Of a stretch of DNA of 64,000 nt, positions 1 through 8,049 are shown one piece after another. The notes below the pieces were generated by a model. It ran no database searches and had not been told where the DNA came from. It saw only the letters and a list, made by a program, of their open reading frames with translations. The translations under genes and the position numbers were made by a program. The stretch's first letter is position 1; every line of letters begins with the position of its first letter. The DNA comes from Firmicutes bacterium CAG:24053_14 (GTDB lineage: Bacteria > Bacillota > Clostridia > Oscillospirales > Oscillospiraceae), in NCBI GenBank assembly GCA_001916715.1, contig MNSZ01000064.1, forward strand, positions 114,349 to 178,348, in the 5' to 3' direction.

Positions 1-88
1 CGCCGTAATATTTAATGTACAGCCGGCCGTCTGCCCAAAGCTCGTCGTAGCCGGAGTAGGTGTTTATCGTTTTTATCAGAGCATCCAT
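1..88 (-). CDS. 5' end of a gene downstream of glgA, cut by the window edge
   Basis: An ATG at 88 opens a frame that runs off the window (29 codons visible, beginning MDALIKTINTYSGYDELW). It overlaps the last 13 bases of glgA, so it is probably translationally coupled to it. The position suggests another glycogen or starch enzyme, such as a debranching enzyme or phosphorylase, but the visible residues do not identify a family. Confidence 0.5.
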   Translation of the reverse strand, partial: MDALIKTINTYSGYDELWADGRLYIKYYG

Positions 89-1554
89 AGATAAAGCATT
101 GCGTATTCCTCGGAGGAGCGGTCAAAGCTGAAATCGGCCTCCATTGCCTGACGCACGAGCGAGGACATGACCACCGGATTTTTATAGCAATCGAGCGCTA
201 AAAGCATTGCGTCCTTCATCTCATGCGCGTTAAAATCGGCGAAAGAGAAGCCGGTGCCCTCGCCGGTAAATTTATTGTATGGCTTCACGGAATCTTTAAG
301 GCCGCCGGTCTCGCGCACGATAGGCAGAGTGCCGTAGCGCATTGCGATCATCTGCGAAAGGCCGCAAGGCTCAAAGCGCGAGGGCATGAGCAGAAAATCG
401 GCTCCGGCGTAAACGCGGTGCGATAACTCTTCGTTATAGCCTATGTATGCGCACAGTCTGCCCTTATAGCGTGCCTCGGCTTCGCGCATGAAGCTTTCGT
501 ATTCCTTGTCGCCGCTGCCGAGCATGAAAAACTGCATGTCGTTATACTGCATCAGCTCGTCGAGCATACGTTCTACAAGGTCAAAGCCCTTTTGCTCGGT
601 CATGCGCGTGACCATTGCGAAAACGGGAACATCCTCGCGCTGCTCAAGACCGAAATCACGCTGGAGCGCAAGTTTACATAATTTCTTGCCGTTGAGCCTG
701 CCCTTGTTGTACCGCGCCGGGAGCGCAGGATCGGTGTAGGGGTTAAACACCTTGGTGTCGATGCCGTTTATTATGCCGGACAGCTCGTGCGATCTTGCGT
801 CGAGAATGCCCTCAAGCCCCTCGCCGAAGTAGGCGGTTTTTATCTCATTTGCGTAGGTCGGACTGACGGTGTTTATGCGGTCTGCGAAAACGCAGCCTGC
901 CTTGAGGAAATCGGCGCAGTCGTTTAGCTCCATGAACTCGGGGGTGTAGTATTTATCCTCAACTCCGAGAAGATCCTGAACGTAGTCAAAGCCGAATTTT
1001 CCTTGATACGCAATGTTGTGTATCGTCAAAAGCCAACGCAGAGACGACTGCATCGCGCCGCCGTACTGAGTCTTTGCGAGCATGGGCAGCATTGCCGTGT
1101 GCCAGTCGTTGCAGTGGACGATGTCGGGCCTAAATCCAAGGTTCGGTATCGCGTCGAGCACGGCGCGTGTGAAGAAAGCGTACTGCTCGCCCTCTGCCTG
1201 GCCGCCGCGATAGATCTTGTCGCCGAAGTAAAACTCGCTGTCAACAAGATAGATGCACACGCCGTCAAGCTCAAGGCGCTCTATGCCGCAGTACTGAGTG
1301 CGCCAGCCGAGGTTTACATAAAAATCGAACATGTGCTCGACCTGAGATGCGTACTTATCCTTTATGCAGCGGTGATACGGAGTGATGACCCTTGCGTCAA
1401 AGCCGAGCTTTTTAAGAGCCTTCGGCAGCGTTCCGACAACGTCGGCAAGTCCGCCTGTTTTTGAAAGCGGTGCGCACTCGGCCGCTGCAAGCAGAATATT
1501 GGGTAGCTCCTTGCGGCCTTTTTCATTTAGAATGCTTCTGAACTGCTTTTTCAT
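76..1554 (-). CDS. glgA: glycogen synthase (ADP-glucose type, GT5)
   Basis: It transfers glucose from ADP-glucose to the non-reducing end of an alpha-1,4-glucan in cytoplasmic glycogen synthesis. At 492 residues it has the usual GlgA length. The N-terminal KTGGLADV loop (about residues 32-39) is the sugar-nucleotide binding signature of GT5, and the C-terminal PSRFEPCGLSQ stretch is the conserved GT-B active-site region. Its start overlaps the end of glgB by 32 bases, so glgB and glgA are read as one minus-strand operon that continues past base 1. GlgC/GlgD would be expected nearby but are not in the window. Confidence 0.96.
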   Translation of the reverse strand: MKKQFRSILNEKGRKELPNILLAAAECAPLSKTGGLADVVGTLPKALKKLGFDARVITPYHRCIKDKYASQVEHMFDFYVNLGWRTQYCGIERLELDGVCIYLVDSEFYFGDKIYRGGQAEGEQYAFFTRAVLDAIPNLGFRPDIVHCNDWHTAMLPMLAKTQYGGAMQSSLRWLLTIHNIAYQGKFGFDYVQDLLGVEDKYYTPEFMELNDCADFLKAGCVFADRINTVSPTYANEIKTAYFGEGLEGILDARSHELSGIINGIDTKVFNPYTDPALPARYNKGRLNGKKLCKLALQRDFGLEQREDVPVFAMVTRMTEQKGFDLVERMLDELMQYNDMQFFMLGSGDKEYESFMREAEARYKGRLCAYIGYNEELSHRVYAGADFLLMPSRFEPCGLSQMIAMRYGTLPIVRETGGLKDSVKPYNKFTGEGTGFSFADFNAHEMKDAMLLALDCYKNPVVMSSLVRQAMEADFSFDRSSEEYAMLYLWML

Positions 1555-3460
1555 TTTCCTCAGTCATCCTTTCCGGAATGTATTCAAAATATACAGCCGA
1601 CAGCGGCGGCAGATCGATCGATGCACTGTACGGCAGATCGTCAAAGCCTGTATTGCGGCTACGCAGCGTTTTGACATTATGTAAACCTGAACCGCCGAAT
1701 TTCGCATCATCGCTCGAGAGGATCTCGCGCAGCCTGCCGGGCATAGGCAGGCCGATGATGAAATTCTTATGCTCGTTTGGAATGAAGTTGCACGCGCAGA
1801 TGAGATAACTGTTCTGCTCCGGCCTTGCCGAGCGCAGGAACGCGATCGAGCTGAGCGCATTATCGTTCACATTGAGCCACTTAAACCCGTCCCATGAGTT
1901 ATCTATCTCATAAAGCGCCGGGTATGAGCCGTATACATGATTGAGCGCTGCATAGTATTCGCGCAGCTTTTCGTGCATCGGGTAGTCAAGCAGCAGCCAG
2001 TCAAGCTCCTGCTGATAATTCCACTCGATAAACTGCCCGAACTCCGAGCCCATGAAGCACAGCTTCTTGCCCGGATGCGCGAACTGATAGCCGTACAGCG
2101 CGCGGAGAGTCGCAAACTTCTGCTCGTAGCTGCCGAACATTTTATCAAGCATCGATTTCTTCCCGTGCACGACCTCGTCGTGCGAATAGGCGAGGATGAA
2201 GTTTTCCGAAAAAGCGTACATCATGGAAAACGTCAGCTTATCGTGGCAGCCCTTGCGGAACAGCGGATCGGTCGAGAAATAGTCGAGCGTATCGTGCATG
2301 TAGCCCATGTCCCACTTGAAGCTGAAGCCGAGTCCGCCGACGGAGGGCGGCATAGTCACCATCGGATACGCCGTTGATTCCTCTGCTATCGTGACTGCAC
2401 CGGGGTAGCTTGACAAAACCGAGGTATTGAGCTTTCTAAGGAAGCTCACAGCGCCGAGGTTTATGTTGCCGCCCTCGCGATTTTTTGTGTATTCGCCATC
2501 CTTGCGGCCGTAGTTGAGATACAGCATCGAGGACACCGCGTCAACGCGGATGCCGTCAATGTGGTAGTTTTCAAAGAAAAAGCAGGCCGAGGAGATGAGA
2601 AACGACTGCACCTCGGGCATGTCGTAGTCAAATATCAGCGTGCCCCACTCGGGGTGCGAGGCCATGCGCTCCTCCTTGCATTCAAAAAGGCGTGTGCCGT
2701 CAAACTCGGCAAGGCCGTGCTCATCGCGCGGAAAATGCGCCGGGACCCAGTCCATGATAACGCCGATGCCGGCATTGTGCATGACGTCGATAAACTCGGC
2801 AAACTCGTCGGGCGTTCCGTAGCGGCTCGTCGGAGCATAGTAGCCGGTGACCTGATATCCCCACGAGCCGGGGTATGGGTACTCGGTCAGCGGAAGAAGC
2901 TCAATGTGCGTAAAGCCCATCTCTGTGCAGTATTTTGCAAGCTCGGGCGCAATGGCGGCATAGTTCACGCCGCCCTCGGGCGTTTTCCACGAGCCGAGGT
3001 GCAGCTCGTATATCGACATGGGGCTTGCAAAGCAGTTTTTCTCCGCACGGGAGCGCATAAAAACCTCGTCACGCCAAATATGAGAGCCTGTCCAAACCAT
3101 GGACGCCGTATTTACTCCTGATTGTGACCACTGCGCAAAGGGATCGGACTTCCACACAGTTTTCCCGGCGGAAGTGGTTACGCAGTATTTATACAGATCG
3201 CCGTTATTAAGCCCGGAGGCAAAGCAATACCATATGCCGCCGCGCTTTTCCATCGGCGTTTTCGCCGGATCCCAGCCGTTGAAGTCGCCGACGAGCGAAA
3301 CGCTCTGAGCGTTCGGCGCCCAGACTGCAAATCGGTGCATTTTGATCTCGTCCATATATCGGCAGCCGAGCAGCAGCCACGCCTTCTGCGCGCAGCCGGT
3401 GTTGAAAAGAAAAACATCGTCTGCCGGAACATATTTATCTATAAGCTCCGAATAGTTCAT
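1523..3460 (-). CDS. glgB: 1,4-alpha-glucan branching enzyme
   Basis: It makes alpha-1,6 branches in glycogen. The protein is 645 residues: an N-terminal CBM48 domain (WAPNAQSVSLVGDFNGW), then a GH13 barrel. The nucleophile lies in GIRVDAVSSMLY, the acid in TIAEESTAYP, and the conserved HDEVVHGKKS and GSEFGQ segments follow. The frame is open about 100 bases further upstream, but ATG 3460 is preceded by CGGAG at proper spacing and begins MNYSELIDKY, so I take it as the start. It is the first gene of the glg operon and is transcribed away from the glyoxalase gene. Confidence 0.95.
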   Translation of the reverse strand: MNYSELIDKYVPADDVFLFNTGCAQKAWLLLGCRYMDEIKMHRFAVWAPNAQSVSLVGDFNGWDPAKTPMEKRGGIWYCFASGLNNGDLYKYCVTTSAGKTVWKSDPFAQWSQSGVNTASMVWTGSHIWRDEVFMRSRAEKNCFASPMSIYELHLGSWKTPEGGVNYAAIAPELAKYCTEMGFTHIELLPLTEYPYPGSWGYQVTGYYAPTSRYGTPDEFAEFIDVMHNAGIGVIMDWVPAHFPRDEHGLAEFDGTRLFECKEERMASHPEWGTLIFDYDMPEVQSFLISSACFFFENYHIDGIRVDAVSSMLYLNYGRKDGEYTKNREGGNINLGAVSFLRKLNTSVLSSYPGAVTIAEESTAYPMVTMPPSVGGLGFSFKWDMGYMHDTLDYFSTDPLFRKGCHDKLTFSMMYAFSENFILAYSHDEVVHGKKSMLDKMFGSYEQKFATLRALYGYQFAHPGKKLCFMGSEFGQFIEWNYQQELDWLLLDYPMHEKLREYYAALNHVYGSYPALYEIDNSWDGFKWLNVNDNALSSIAFLRSARPEQNSYLICACNFIPNEHKNFIIGLPMPGRLREILSSDDAKFGGSGLHNVKTLRSRNTGFDDLPYSASIDLPPLSAVYFEYIPERMTEENEKAVQKHSK

Positions 3461-3596
3461 ATCAGCACTCCGTATGAAAAACAATACTTTATACTGTATT
3501 ATAAAGCACGGCAGGGCAAATGCCAATAAGTTTTTTGCTTGCATACGGCGGCAAAACATAATAAAATACAGTCAAAACAAACATCGGAGGTGCGAT

Positions 3597-3965
3597 ATGT
3601 TTTCATTCAACCATTTTAATTTTAATGTGTTCGATCTTGAACGCAGCCTGAAGTTTTACGACGAGGCGCTCGGCCTCAAGCCTGTGCGCGAGAAAAACGC
3701 TGCCGACGGCAGCTTTAAGCTCGTTTACCTCGGCGACGGCGTGACGGATTTCACCCTTGAGCTGACATGGCTGCGCGATCGTGATACACCCTATGACCTC
3801 GGCGAGCAGGAATTCCACCTCGCCTTTGTCGCCGACGATATGGAAAAAGCCCATGAAAAGCACGCCGCGCTCGGCTGCATATGTTATGAAAATCCCGGCA
3901 TGGGCATATACTTCCTCGAGGATCCCGACGGCTACTGGATAGAGATCATACCGCCGAGAAAATGA
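3597..3965 (+). CDS. glyoxalase I-like VOC family protein
   Basis: A 122-residue protein with the vicinal-oxygen-chelate fold: an N-terminal HFNFNVFDLERSLKFY segment, EFHLAFVADDMEKA in the middle, and a C-terminal FLEDPDGYWIEIIPP typical of lactoylglutathione lyases. The candidate metal ligands are the first His, a Glu in FTLEL, the His in EFHLAF and the last Glu (WIEI). The start at 3597 follows CGGAGGTG. The family signature fits methylglyoxal detoxification. Clostridia usually lack glutathione, so the thiol cofactor is unclear. Confidence 0.85.
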   Translation: MFSFNHFNFNVFDLERSLKFYDEALGLKPVREKNAADGSFKLVYLGDGVTDFTLELTWLRDRDTPYDLGEQEFHLAFVADDMEKAHEKHAALGCICYENPGMGIYFLEDPDGYWIEIIPPRK

Positions 3966-3976
3966 TTATGTAAACT

Positions 3977-4009
3977 GCAAGGAGTCTGCCGCGTAGGCAG
4001 ACTCCTTGC
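3977..4009. terminator. hairpin between convergent genes
   Basis: A perfect 14-bp stem (GCAAGGAGTCTGCC and its complement) with a 5-base loop lies just after the glyoxalase gene and just before the stop of the convergent SSB-like gene. The T-tract is poor on both strands, so it is probably a bidirectional terminator of moderate strength. Confidence 0.6.
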
Positions 4010-4010
4010 G

Positions 4011-4619
4011 TTATGTCAACTCCTCGATCTCCGTGACGGACACCTCGAACGCCGTTTTCTCGACCGGCTCGCCGCCGATGAGCTTTATGTAGCGGCGGCT
4101 TTGTATCCGTCCTTCAAGGGAAACCGTCGTGCCGGTGTCCCAGTAAGACGCCTCGCGCGCTTTAAGTCCCCATGTTATGCACGGCAGATAATCCGAGCGG
4201 CCGTATTTTCGATTTACGGCGAGCATCAGGTCGCATATGTCGCGCCCCATCGGCGTAACGCGCAGATTAGGCGGCTTGCACAGCGTTCCGGTCAGGCAAA
4301 TAAGGTTGAGATCATTTTCGTCGCAAGGGAGTATTTCCTTTGCAAACACCGTTATCACAAGCTTTGCGCCCTCGCCGCTTTTGTTGTTGAATGATCTCAG
4401 CTCGCCCGTGATGCAGAGCTTTTCGGTATCGCAGGCCTCCACGGCGCTTAAAAGCTCGCTGCGCGCGACGATGTTTATTGTGTCCGTTGTGCCGGATAAG
4501 CGCGCAACATCAAGCGCGAAGGTGTAAAAGCTCTCGCCGCGTGAGGCGTGCGAAAACGCCGGAGGCGCGCTCATAACTCCAATAAGCCTGGCAAAATTCG
4601 TGCATGTGTTTTCATCCAT
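4011..4619 (-). CDS. single-stranded DNA-binding-like protein with two OB folds
   Basis: A 202-residue protein in which two OB-fold halves can be seen. The first spans about residues 8-95 (FYTFALDVARLSG, then ITGELRSFNN). The second spans about 100-200 (LICLTGTLCKPPNLRVTPMGRDICDLMLAVNRKYG, then VSLEGRIQSRRYIK) and looks like bacterial SSB or primosomal protein N. It has no acidic SSB tail, so it is probably an accessory SSB-like protein rather than the main replication SSB. Confidence 0.7.
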   Translation of the reverse strand: MDENTCTNFARLIGVMSAPPAFSHASRGESFYTFALDVARLSGTTDTINIVARSELLSAVEACDTEKLCITGELRSFNNKSGEGAKLVITVFAKEILPCDENDLNLICLTGTLCKPPNLRVTPMGRDICDLMLAVNRKYGRSDYLPCITWGLKAREASYWDTGTTVSLEGRIQSRRYIKLIGGEPVEKTAFEVSVTEIEELT

Positions 4620-4735
4620 ATATTCTTTCCTGTCCTTGTAAATTGTTTTTGTTAGAGTATATTAGGGACAAATGCTTGAATATGCCGCCGGAATGAAATA
4701 TAATAATGTCATTACTTTTGAAAGGAATAAAAACT

Positions 4736-5428
4736 ATGGATATAAAAGAACTGCTGGCCTACTGCGATCATACCCTGCTGCGCGTTGACTGCACCGAGGC
4801 AGAGATAAGAAAGCTCTGCGATCAGGCGATAAAATACGGCTGCGCGTCGGTATGCATTCCGCCCTGCCACGTTCCCGGCGCAAAGCGCTATGTCGGCGAT
4901 AAAATGAAGATCTGCACCGTCATCGGCTTCCCGAACGGATATATGTCCACCGCTGCAAAGGCCTTTGAGGCTGCCGACGCCGTAGCAAACGGAGCCGACG
5001 AGATCGACATGGTCATAAACCTCTCCATGGTCAAGGACGGCTGCTGGGAGGATGTCGCCGAGGATATAAAGGCAGTGCGCCGCTCGTGCCTCGGCAAGGT
5101 GCTCAAGGTCATAATCGAGTGCTGCCTGCTCACAGATGAAGAGAAAATGCGCATGTGCACGATAGTTTCCGAGTGCGGCGCGGATTTCATAAAAACCTCC
5201 ACCGGCTTCAGCAAAGGCGGAGCCACACGTCACGATGTCGAGCTGCTGCGCCGCTGCAGCCCGGATTCGCTTCAGGTAAAGGCCGCCGGCGGCATAGCCT
5301 CGCTTGAGGATGCCGAGGACTTTATCTCTCTCGGCGCAACGCGCCTGGGCACGAGCCGCATAGTGAAGCTCGCAATGGAACTCGAGCGCGAGAGTGCCGG
5401 CACAGATACCGGCAGCGAGAATTATTGA
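4736..5428 (+). CDS. deoC: deoxyribose-phosphate aldolase
   Basis: It cleaves 2-deoxyribose-5-phosphate to glyceraldehyde-3-phosphate and acetaldehyde in deoxynucleoside catabolism. At 230 residues it has the family's length. Family motifs are present: CDHTLLR near the N-terminus, NGADEIDMVIN with the catalytic Asp, KTSTGFS, and VKAAGGI with the Schiff-base Lys region. ATG 4736 follows GAAAGGA. The next small gene begins only 17 bases after its stop, so the two are probably co-transcribed. Confidence 0.95.
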   Translation: MDIKELLAYCDHTLLRVDCTEAEIRKLCDQAIKYGCASVCIPPCHVPGAKRYVGDKMKICTVIGFPNGYMSTAAKAFEAADAVANGADEIDMVINLSMVKDGCWEDVAEDIKAVRRSCLGKVLKVIIECCLLTDEEKMRMCTIVSECGADFIKTSTGFSKGGATRHDVELLRRCSPDSLQVKAAGGIASLEDAEDFISLGATRLGTSRIVKLAMELERESAGTDTGSENY

Positions 5429-5445
5429 GAAAGGGCGGTGCGCCC

Positions 5446-5628
5446 ATGCGTAAACCGGGCAAGGTGCTCAGCATAATAGGACTTATCCTGTCGGCCGCGC
5501 TGCTGGTCGTCGGGTCATATTTCATCCTGCCGCGTTCACAGAATTGGGCAAGCATATGGAGCGTGCTCACAGGCAGCGCCGCGGCGTACTTTGCCTATTA
5601 TGCGTTCCACAAAAGAGATAAAGATTGA
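5446..5628 (+). CDS. small membrane protein, function unknown
   Basis: A 60-residue basic protein with one clear hydrophobic segment (residues about 6-23, LSIIGLILSAALLVVGSYF) and a second weaker one (about 33-50), ending in a charged tail (HKRDKD). I do not recognise the family. It follows deoC by 17 bases. The reading frame extends upstream to an overlapping TTG, but the ATG at 5446 has AGGGCGG upstream and gives a sensible N-terminus. Confidence 0.65.
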   Translation: MRKPGKVLSIIGLILSAALLVVGSYFILPRSQNWASIWSVLTGSAAAYFAYYAFHKRDKD

Positions 5629-5639
5629 ATTATTCACGG

Positions 5640-5670
5640 CATTCACGGCGGAGTGCCCCTCCGCCGTGAA
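5640..5670 (+). terminator. hairpin after the small membrane gene
   Basis: An 11-bp stem (TTCACGGCGGA, 5642-5652, with its complement 5660-5670) directly upstream of the infC promoter. It is followed by A-rich sequence on the plus strand, so the U-tract is weak. Confidence 0.5.
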
Positions 5671-5677
5671 AAAATCC

Positions 5678-5706
5678 TTGACAATAGTGAAAAGTGCTGA
5701 TATATT
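5678..5706 (+). promoter_or_regulatory. promoter of the infC-rpmI-rplT operon
   Basis: TTGACA (5678-5683), a 17-base spacer, and TATATT (5701-5706): a near-consensus housekeeping promoter placed about 150 bases upstream of infC. Confidence 0.85.
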
Positions 5707-5711
5707 AATAG

Positions 5712-5834
5712 GGCTGAAAACAAAGTAGGTACGGCATCCCCGACCTCACCGAGCCGCAAAAGGCGCGCTTCGGTCAATAGCATCGCCCCGAGCGGGGCTT
5801 TGTTTGCGCGGATGCTGTCAGGCATCCGTTTTTT
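5712..5834 (+). promoter_or_regulatory. ribosomal-protein/IF3 leader with transcription attenuator
   Basis: The untranslated leader ends in an intrinsic terminator: stem CGGATGC (5809-5815) with GCATCCG (5822-5828), followed by six T residues (5829-5834), only 7 bases before the infC ribosome binding site. An upstream GCATCC near 5733-5738 could pair instead with the GGATGC arm, giving an antiterminator. In Firmicutes the L20 protein represses this operon through such leaders; whether the same ligand acts here is inferred. Confidence 0.75.
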
Positions 5835-5855
5835 GCATTATGGAGGTGTTTTACA

Positions 5856-6452
5856 ATCGCAAGCGTGAATCATGAGATCAATGAAGAGATCCTCGACAAG
5901 GAAATACGCGTTATAGGTGACGACGGCGAGCAGCTTGGAATAATGTCCGCGGAAGCCGCCATGAAAATTGCGGAGGAAAAGGAGCTTGACCTGGTCAAGA
6001 TATCCCCGATGGCAAAGCCCCCCGTCTGCAAGATCATGGACTACGGCAAATACCGTTTTGAGCAGTCCAAGCGTGAAAAGGAAGCCAAGAAGAATCAGCG
6101 CGTCATGGAGGTCAAGGAGATCCGCATGTCTCCCGGCATCGGCGAGAACGACCTGAACACAAAGCTCAAGAGCGCGCTCAAGTTCCTTGCCGACGGCGAC
6201 AGAGTCAAGGTCTCGATCCGCTTCCGCGGCAGAGAAATGGCGCACACTCATTTGGGTGAGGTCATCCTGCGCGACTTTGCAGCAAAGTGCGAAGAGGTTG
6301 CAAACCTTGATAAGGCGCCCAAGCTTGAAGGACGCAATATGTCCATGTTCCTGTCCCCGAAGTCTGCTGCGGCAGTCAAGAAGGCACAGAAAGAAGCCGC
6401 CAAGAAGCAGGCAGAGGCTGAGGCCGCTGCCAAGGCGGAGGAAAACAACTGA
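5856..6452 (+). CDS. infC: translation initiation factor IF-3, probable AUC start
   Basis: It binds the 30S subunit and proofreads start-codon selection. The protein has about 198 residues: an N-domain (NHEINEEILDKEIRVIG), a lysine-rich linker (FEQSKREKEAKKNQ) and a C-domain (KEIRMSPGIGENDLNTK), then an Ala/Glu/Lys-rich tail (KEAAKKQAEAEAAAKAEENN). GGAGG at 5842-5846 is 9 bases from ATC 5856. The GTG at 5865 would be 18 bases away, and no ATG is in reach. IF3 genes commonly use AUU/AUC-type starts for autoregulation, so I choose ATC; GTG is the alternative. Confidence 0.93.
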   Translation: MASVNHEINEEILDKEIRVIGDDGEQLGIMSAEAAMKIAEEKELDLVKISPMAKPPVCKIMDYGKYRFEQSKREKEAKKNQRVMEVKEIRMSPGIGENDLNTKLKSALKFLADGDRVKVSIRFRGREMAHTHLGEVILRDFAAKCEEVANLDKAPKLEGRNMSMFLSPKSAAAVKKAQKEAAKKQAEAEAAAKAEENN

Positions 6453-6508
6453 TTGGTTATTACAGACAGAATTCTGATAATAGCAGCATACGGAAGGAGA
6501 AAATAACT

Positions 6509-6706
6509 ATGCCTAAACTTAAGACCCATAGCGGTGCTAAGAAGAGATTCAATCTCACCAAGAGCGGTAAAGTAAAGCGCGCACATGCGTTCAAGAGCCA
6601 TATCCTCACAAAGAAGGACACCAAGCGCTGCCGTCGTCTGCGTTCCGGCGCAATTGCCGACGTGACCAACGAGGCAACCATCAAAAAGATGATCCCTTAC
6701 AAATAA
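6509..6706 (+). CDS. rpmI: 50S ribosomal protein L35
   Basis: 65 residues, highly basic, with the family N-terminus PKLKTHSGAKKRF and the C-terminus ATIKKMIPYK. It sits between infC and rplT, the usual Firmicutes order. A GGAGA ribosome binding site precedes the ATG. Confidence 0.97.
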   Translation: MPKLKTHSGAKKRFNLTKSGKVKRAHAFKSHILTKKDTKRCRRLRSGAIADVTNEATIKKMIPYK

Positions 6707-6742
6707 TTAAGGGCTGACTGTTACTGATAGGAGGAATTACAA

Positions 6743-7096
6743 ATGGCAAGAGTTAAGGGCGCAATGATGACCCGTAAACATAGAAACAAGATCCTTGGTC
6801 TGGCAAAGGGCTACTGGGGCAACAAGTCCCGTCATTATAAGATGGCTCAGGAGCAGATGATGAAGTCCGGCCGCTACGCATATGTCGGCCGCAAGCAGAA
6901 AAAGCGCGACTTCCGTCAGCTCTGGATCACCCGTATCAGCGCAGCATGCAAGGCAAACGGCATGAACTACTCCACCTTCATGCACGGCCTGAAGCTCGCC
7001 GGCATCGATATGAACCGCAAGATGCTCTCCGAGACCGCTATCCACGATCCCGCCGCATTCACCGCACTGTGCGAGAAGGCAAAGGCAGCAAAGTAA
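6743..7096 (+). CDS. rplT: 50S ribosomal protein L20
   Basis: 117 residues with the canonical ARVKGAMMTRKHRNKILGLAK start and the RDFRQLWITRISAA motif. L20 is needed early in 50S assembly, and in Firmicutes it represses its own operon by binding the leader. An AGGAGG ribosome binding site lies just upstream. It is the last gene of the operon. Confidence 0.97.
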   Translation: MARVKGAMMTRKHRNKILGLAKGYWGNKSRHYKMAQEQMMKSGRYAYVGRKQKKRDFRQLWITRISAACKANGMNYSTFMHGLKLAGIDMNRKMLSETAIHDPAAFTALCEKAKAAK

Positions 7097-7117
7097 TTTA
7101 ACATTACAGGCAATTAA

Positions 7118-7148
7118 CAGCCGCAGCAGTTTGATCTGCTACGGCTGT
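7118..7148 (+). terminator. stem-loop after rplT
   Basis: An imperfect stem (ACAGCCG-CAGCAG with CTGCT-ACGGCTGT) some 20 bases after rplT. There is no strong T-tract. It may act with the next hairpin. Confidence 0.5.
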
Positions 7149-7168
7149 GCGCTTATTTAAGTAAAAGT

Positions 7169-7199
7169 AAAGGCGTGACCGATAAAGTCACGCCTTTTT
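7169..7199. terminator. bidirectional intrinsic terminator
   Basis: A 10-bp stem AAGGCGTGAC/GTCACGCCTT with TTTTT on the plus side and A-rich sequence on the other. It separates rplT from the convergent repressor gene. Confidence 0.85.
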
Positions 7200-7202
7200 G
7201 AG

Positions 7203-7901
7203 TTATGCCGCGAGGACCTTGCCGAGCACGCGCAGCGGCAGAGCGGGGGAGATGCGTATATCCGGGTATGCCGGATTCAGCGAATGCAGCGCAAGATAGC
7301 CGTCGCCGGCGACGAGCTGCTTTAGATACGCGCAGCCGTCGTAGAGGAAAATGCCGATCTCGCCGGTCATGAGGCTGTGCTGCTGGCTGACCCAAACGGT
7401 CTGCCCGTCGTGAAAGCGCGGCTCCATACTGTCGCCTGCTACGCGCACGCCGAAGTTGGCTCCGTCCGGGACCTCGGGGCCGACCTCGGTCATATCATAG
7501 TCCTCGCTGTCAAGAAACTGCCCGGTGCCTGCCGAGACGGCCAGCGAATACAGCGGCAGCATGCGCGTTTTGACAGGCTCCGGCTGCAAACCGTATCGCC
7601 CACTGTCGCGCAGAAGCTCGATATAGTCAAGCGCTTTTTTCCTGCCGACGGTGTTCAGGCCGGCGAGCAGCCCGTCGCGGCTTCCGCCGTCGAATGTGCC
7701 TGAAATATCGTCTATCTCAAGCGCGCGGCACAGAGCGAGAAACTGCCTGGCATTCGGAAGAGTGCTCCCCGTTTCCCACTTTGATATTGCCTGATTTGTG
7801 ACCTCTATGCCGTCGATAGCAAGAGCCGAGGCAAGCTCGGCTTGCGAAAAGCCAAGCTCACGGCGCTTTGAATTTAAAATTTCGCCAATACTGTTGCTCA
7901 T
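7203..7901 (-). CDS. LexA/CI-like repressor: HTH plus S24 autopeptidase domain
   Basis: 232 residues. An N-terminal XRE helix-turn-helix (about residues 5-65, with SQAELASALAIDG and QAISKWETG) is joined to a C-terminal S24 peptidase. The likely cleavage dyad is Ala-Gly in VSAGTG, the nucleophile is Ser in VAGDSMEPR, and the general base is Lys in AYLKQL. Such repressors cleave themselves on RecA-ssDNA. It is divergent from the polymerase IV gene with 148 bases between, so regulation of dinB as a damage-response pair is likely but inferred. Confidence 0.88.
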   Translation of the reverse strand: MSNSIGEILNSKRRELGFSQAELASALAIDGIEVTNQAISKWETGSTLPNARQFLALCRALEIDDISGTFDGGSRDGLLAGLNTVGRKKALDYIELLRDSGRYGLQPEPVKTRMLPLYSLAVSAGTGQFLDSEDYDMTEVGPEVPDGANFGVRVAGDSMEPRFHDGQTVWVSQQHSLMTGEIGIFLYDGCAYLKQLVAGDGYLALHSLNPAYPDIRISPALPLRVLGKVLAA

Positions 7902-7929
7902 TGCGTGTCTCCTTTTGTGCTTTGACTAC

Positions 7930-7958
7930 AGTATATAGTATATCTCCGCAAAAGGCAA
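7930..7958 (-). promoter_or_regulatory. promoter of the LexA-like repressor gene
   Basis: On the minus strand TTGCCT (7958-7953), a 17-base spacer and TATACT (7935-7930), about 30 bases upstream of the start codon, with AAAGGAG as ribosome binding site. Confidence 0.65.
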
Positions 7959-7989
7959 GTAAAATATCCGATAAAGATAAAAATCCCTG

Positions 7990-8018
7990 TTTACATATCC
8001 GAAAACGCGATATATAAT
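7990..8018 (+). promoter_or_regulatory. promoter of the polymerase IV gene, probable operator region
   Basis: TTTACA (7990-7995), 17 bases, TATAAT (8013-8018). The hexamer TATCCG occurs at 7966-7971 and again inside the spacer (7996-8001), a candidate operator half-site for the divergent repressor. Confidence 0.7.
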
Positions 8019-8049
8019 AGCTTCACTATCTTAAACGGAGATGCGGCAT

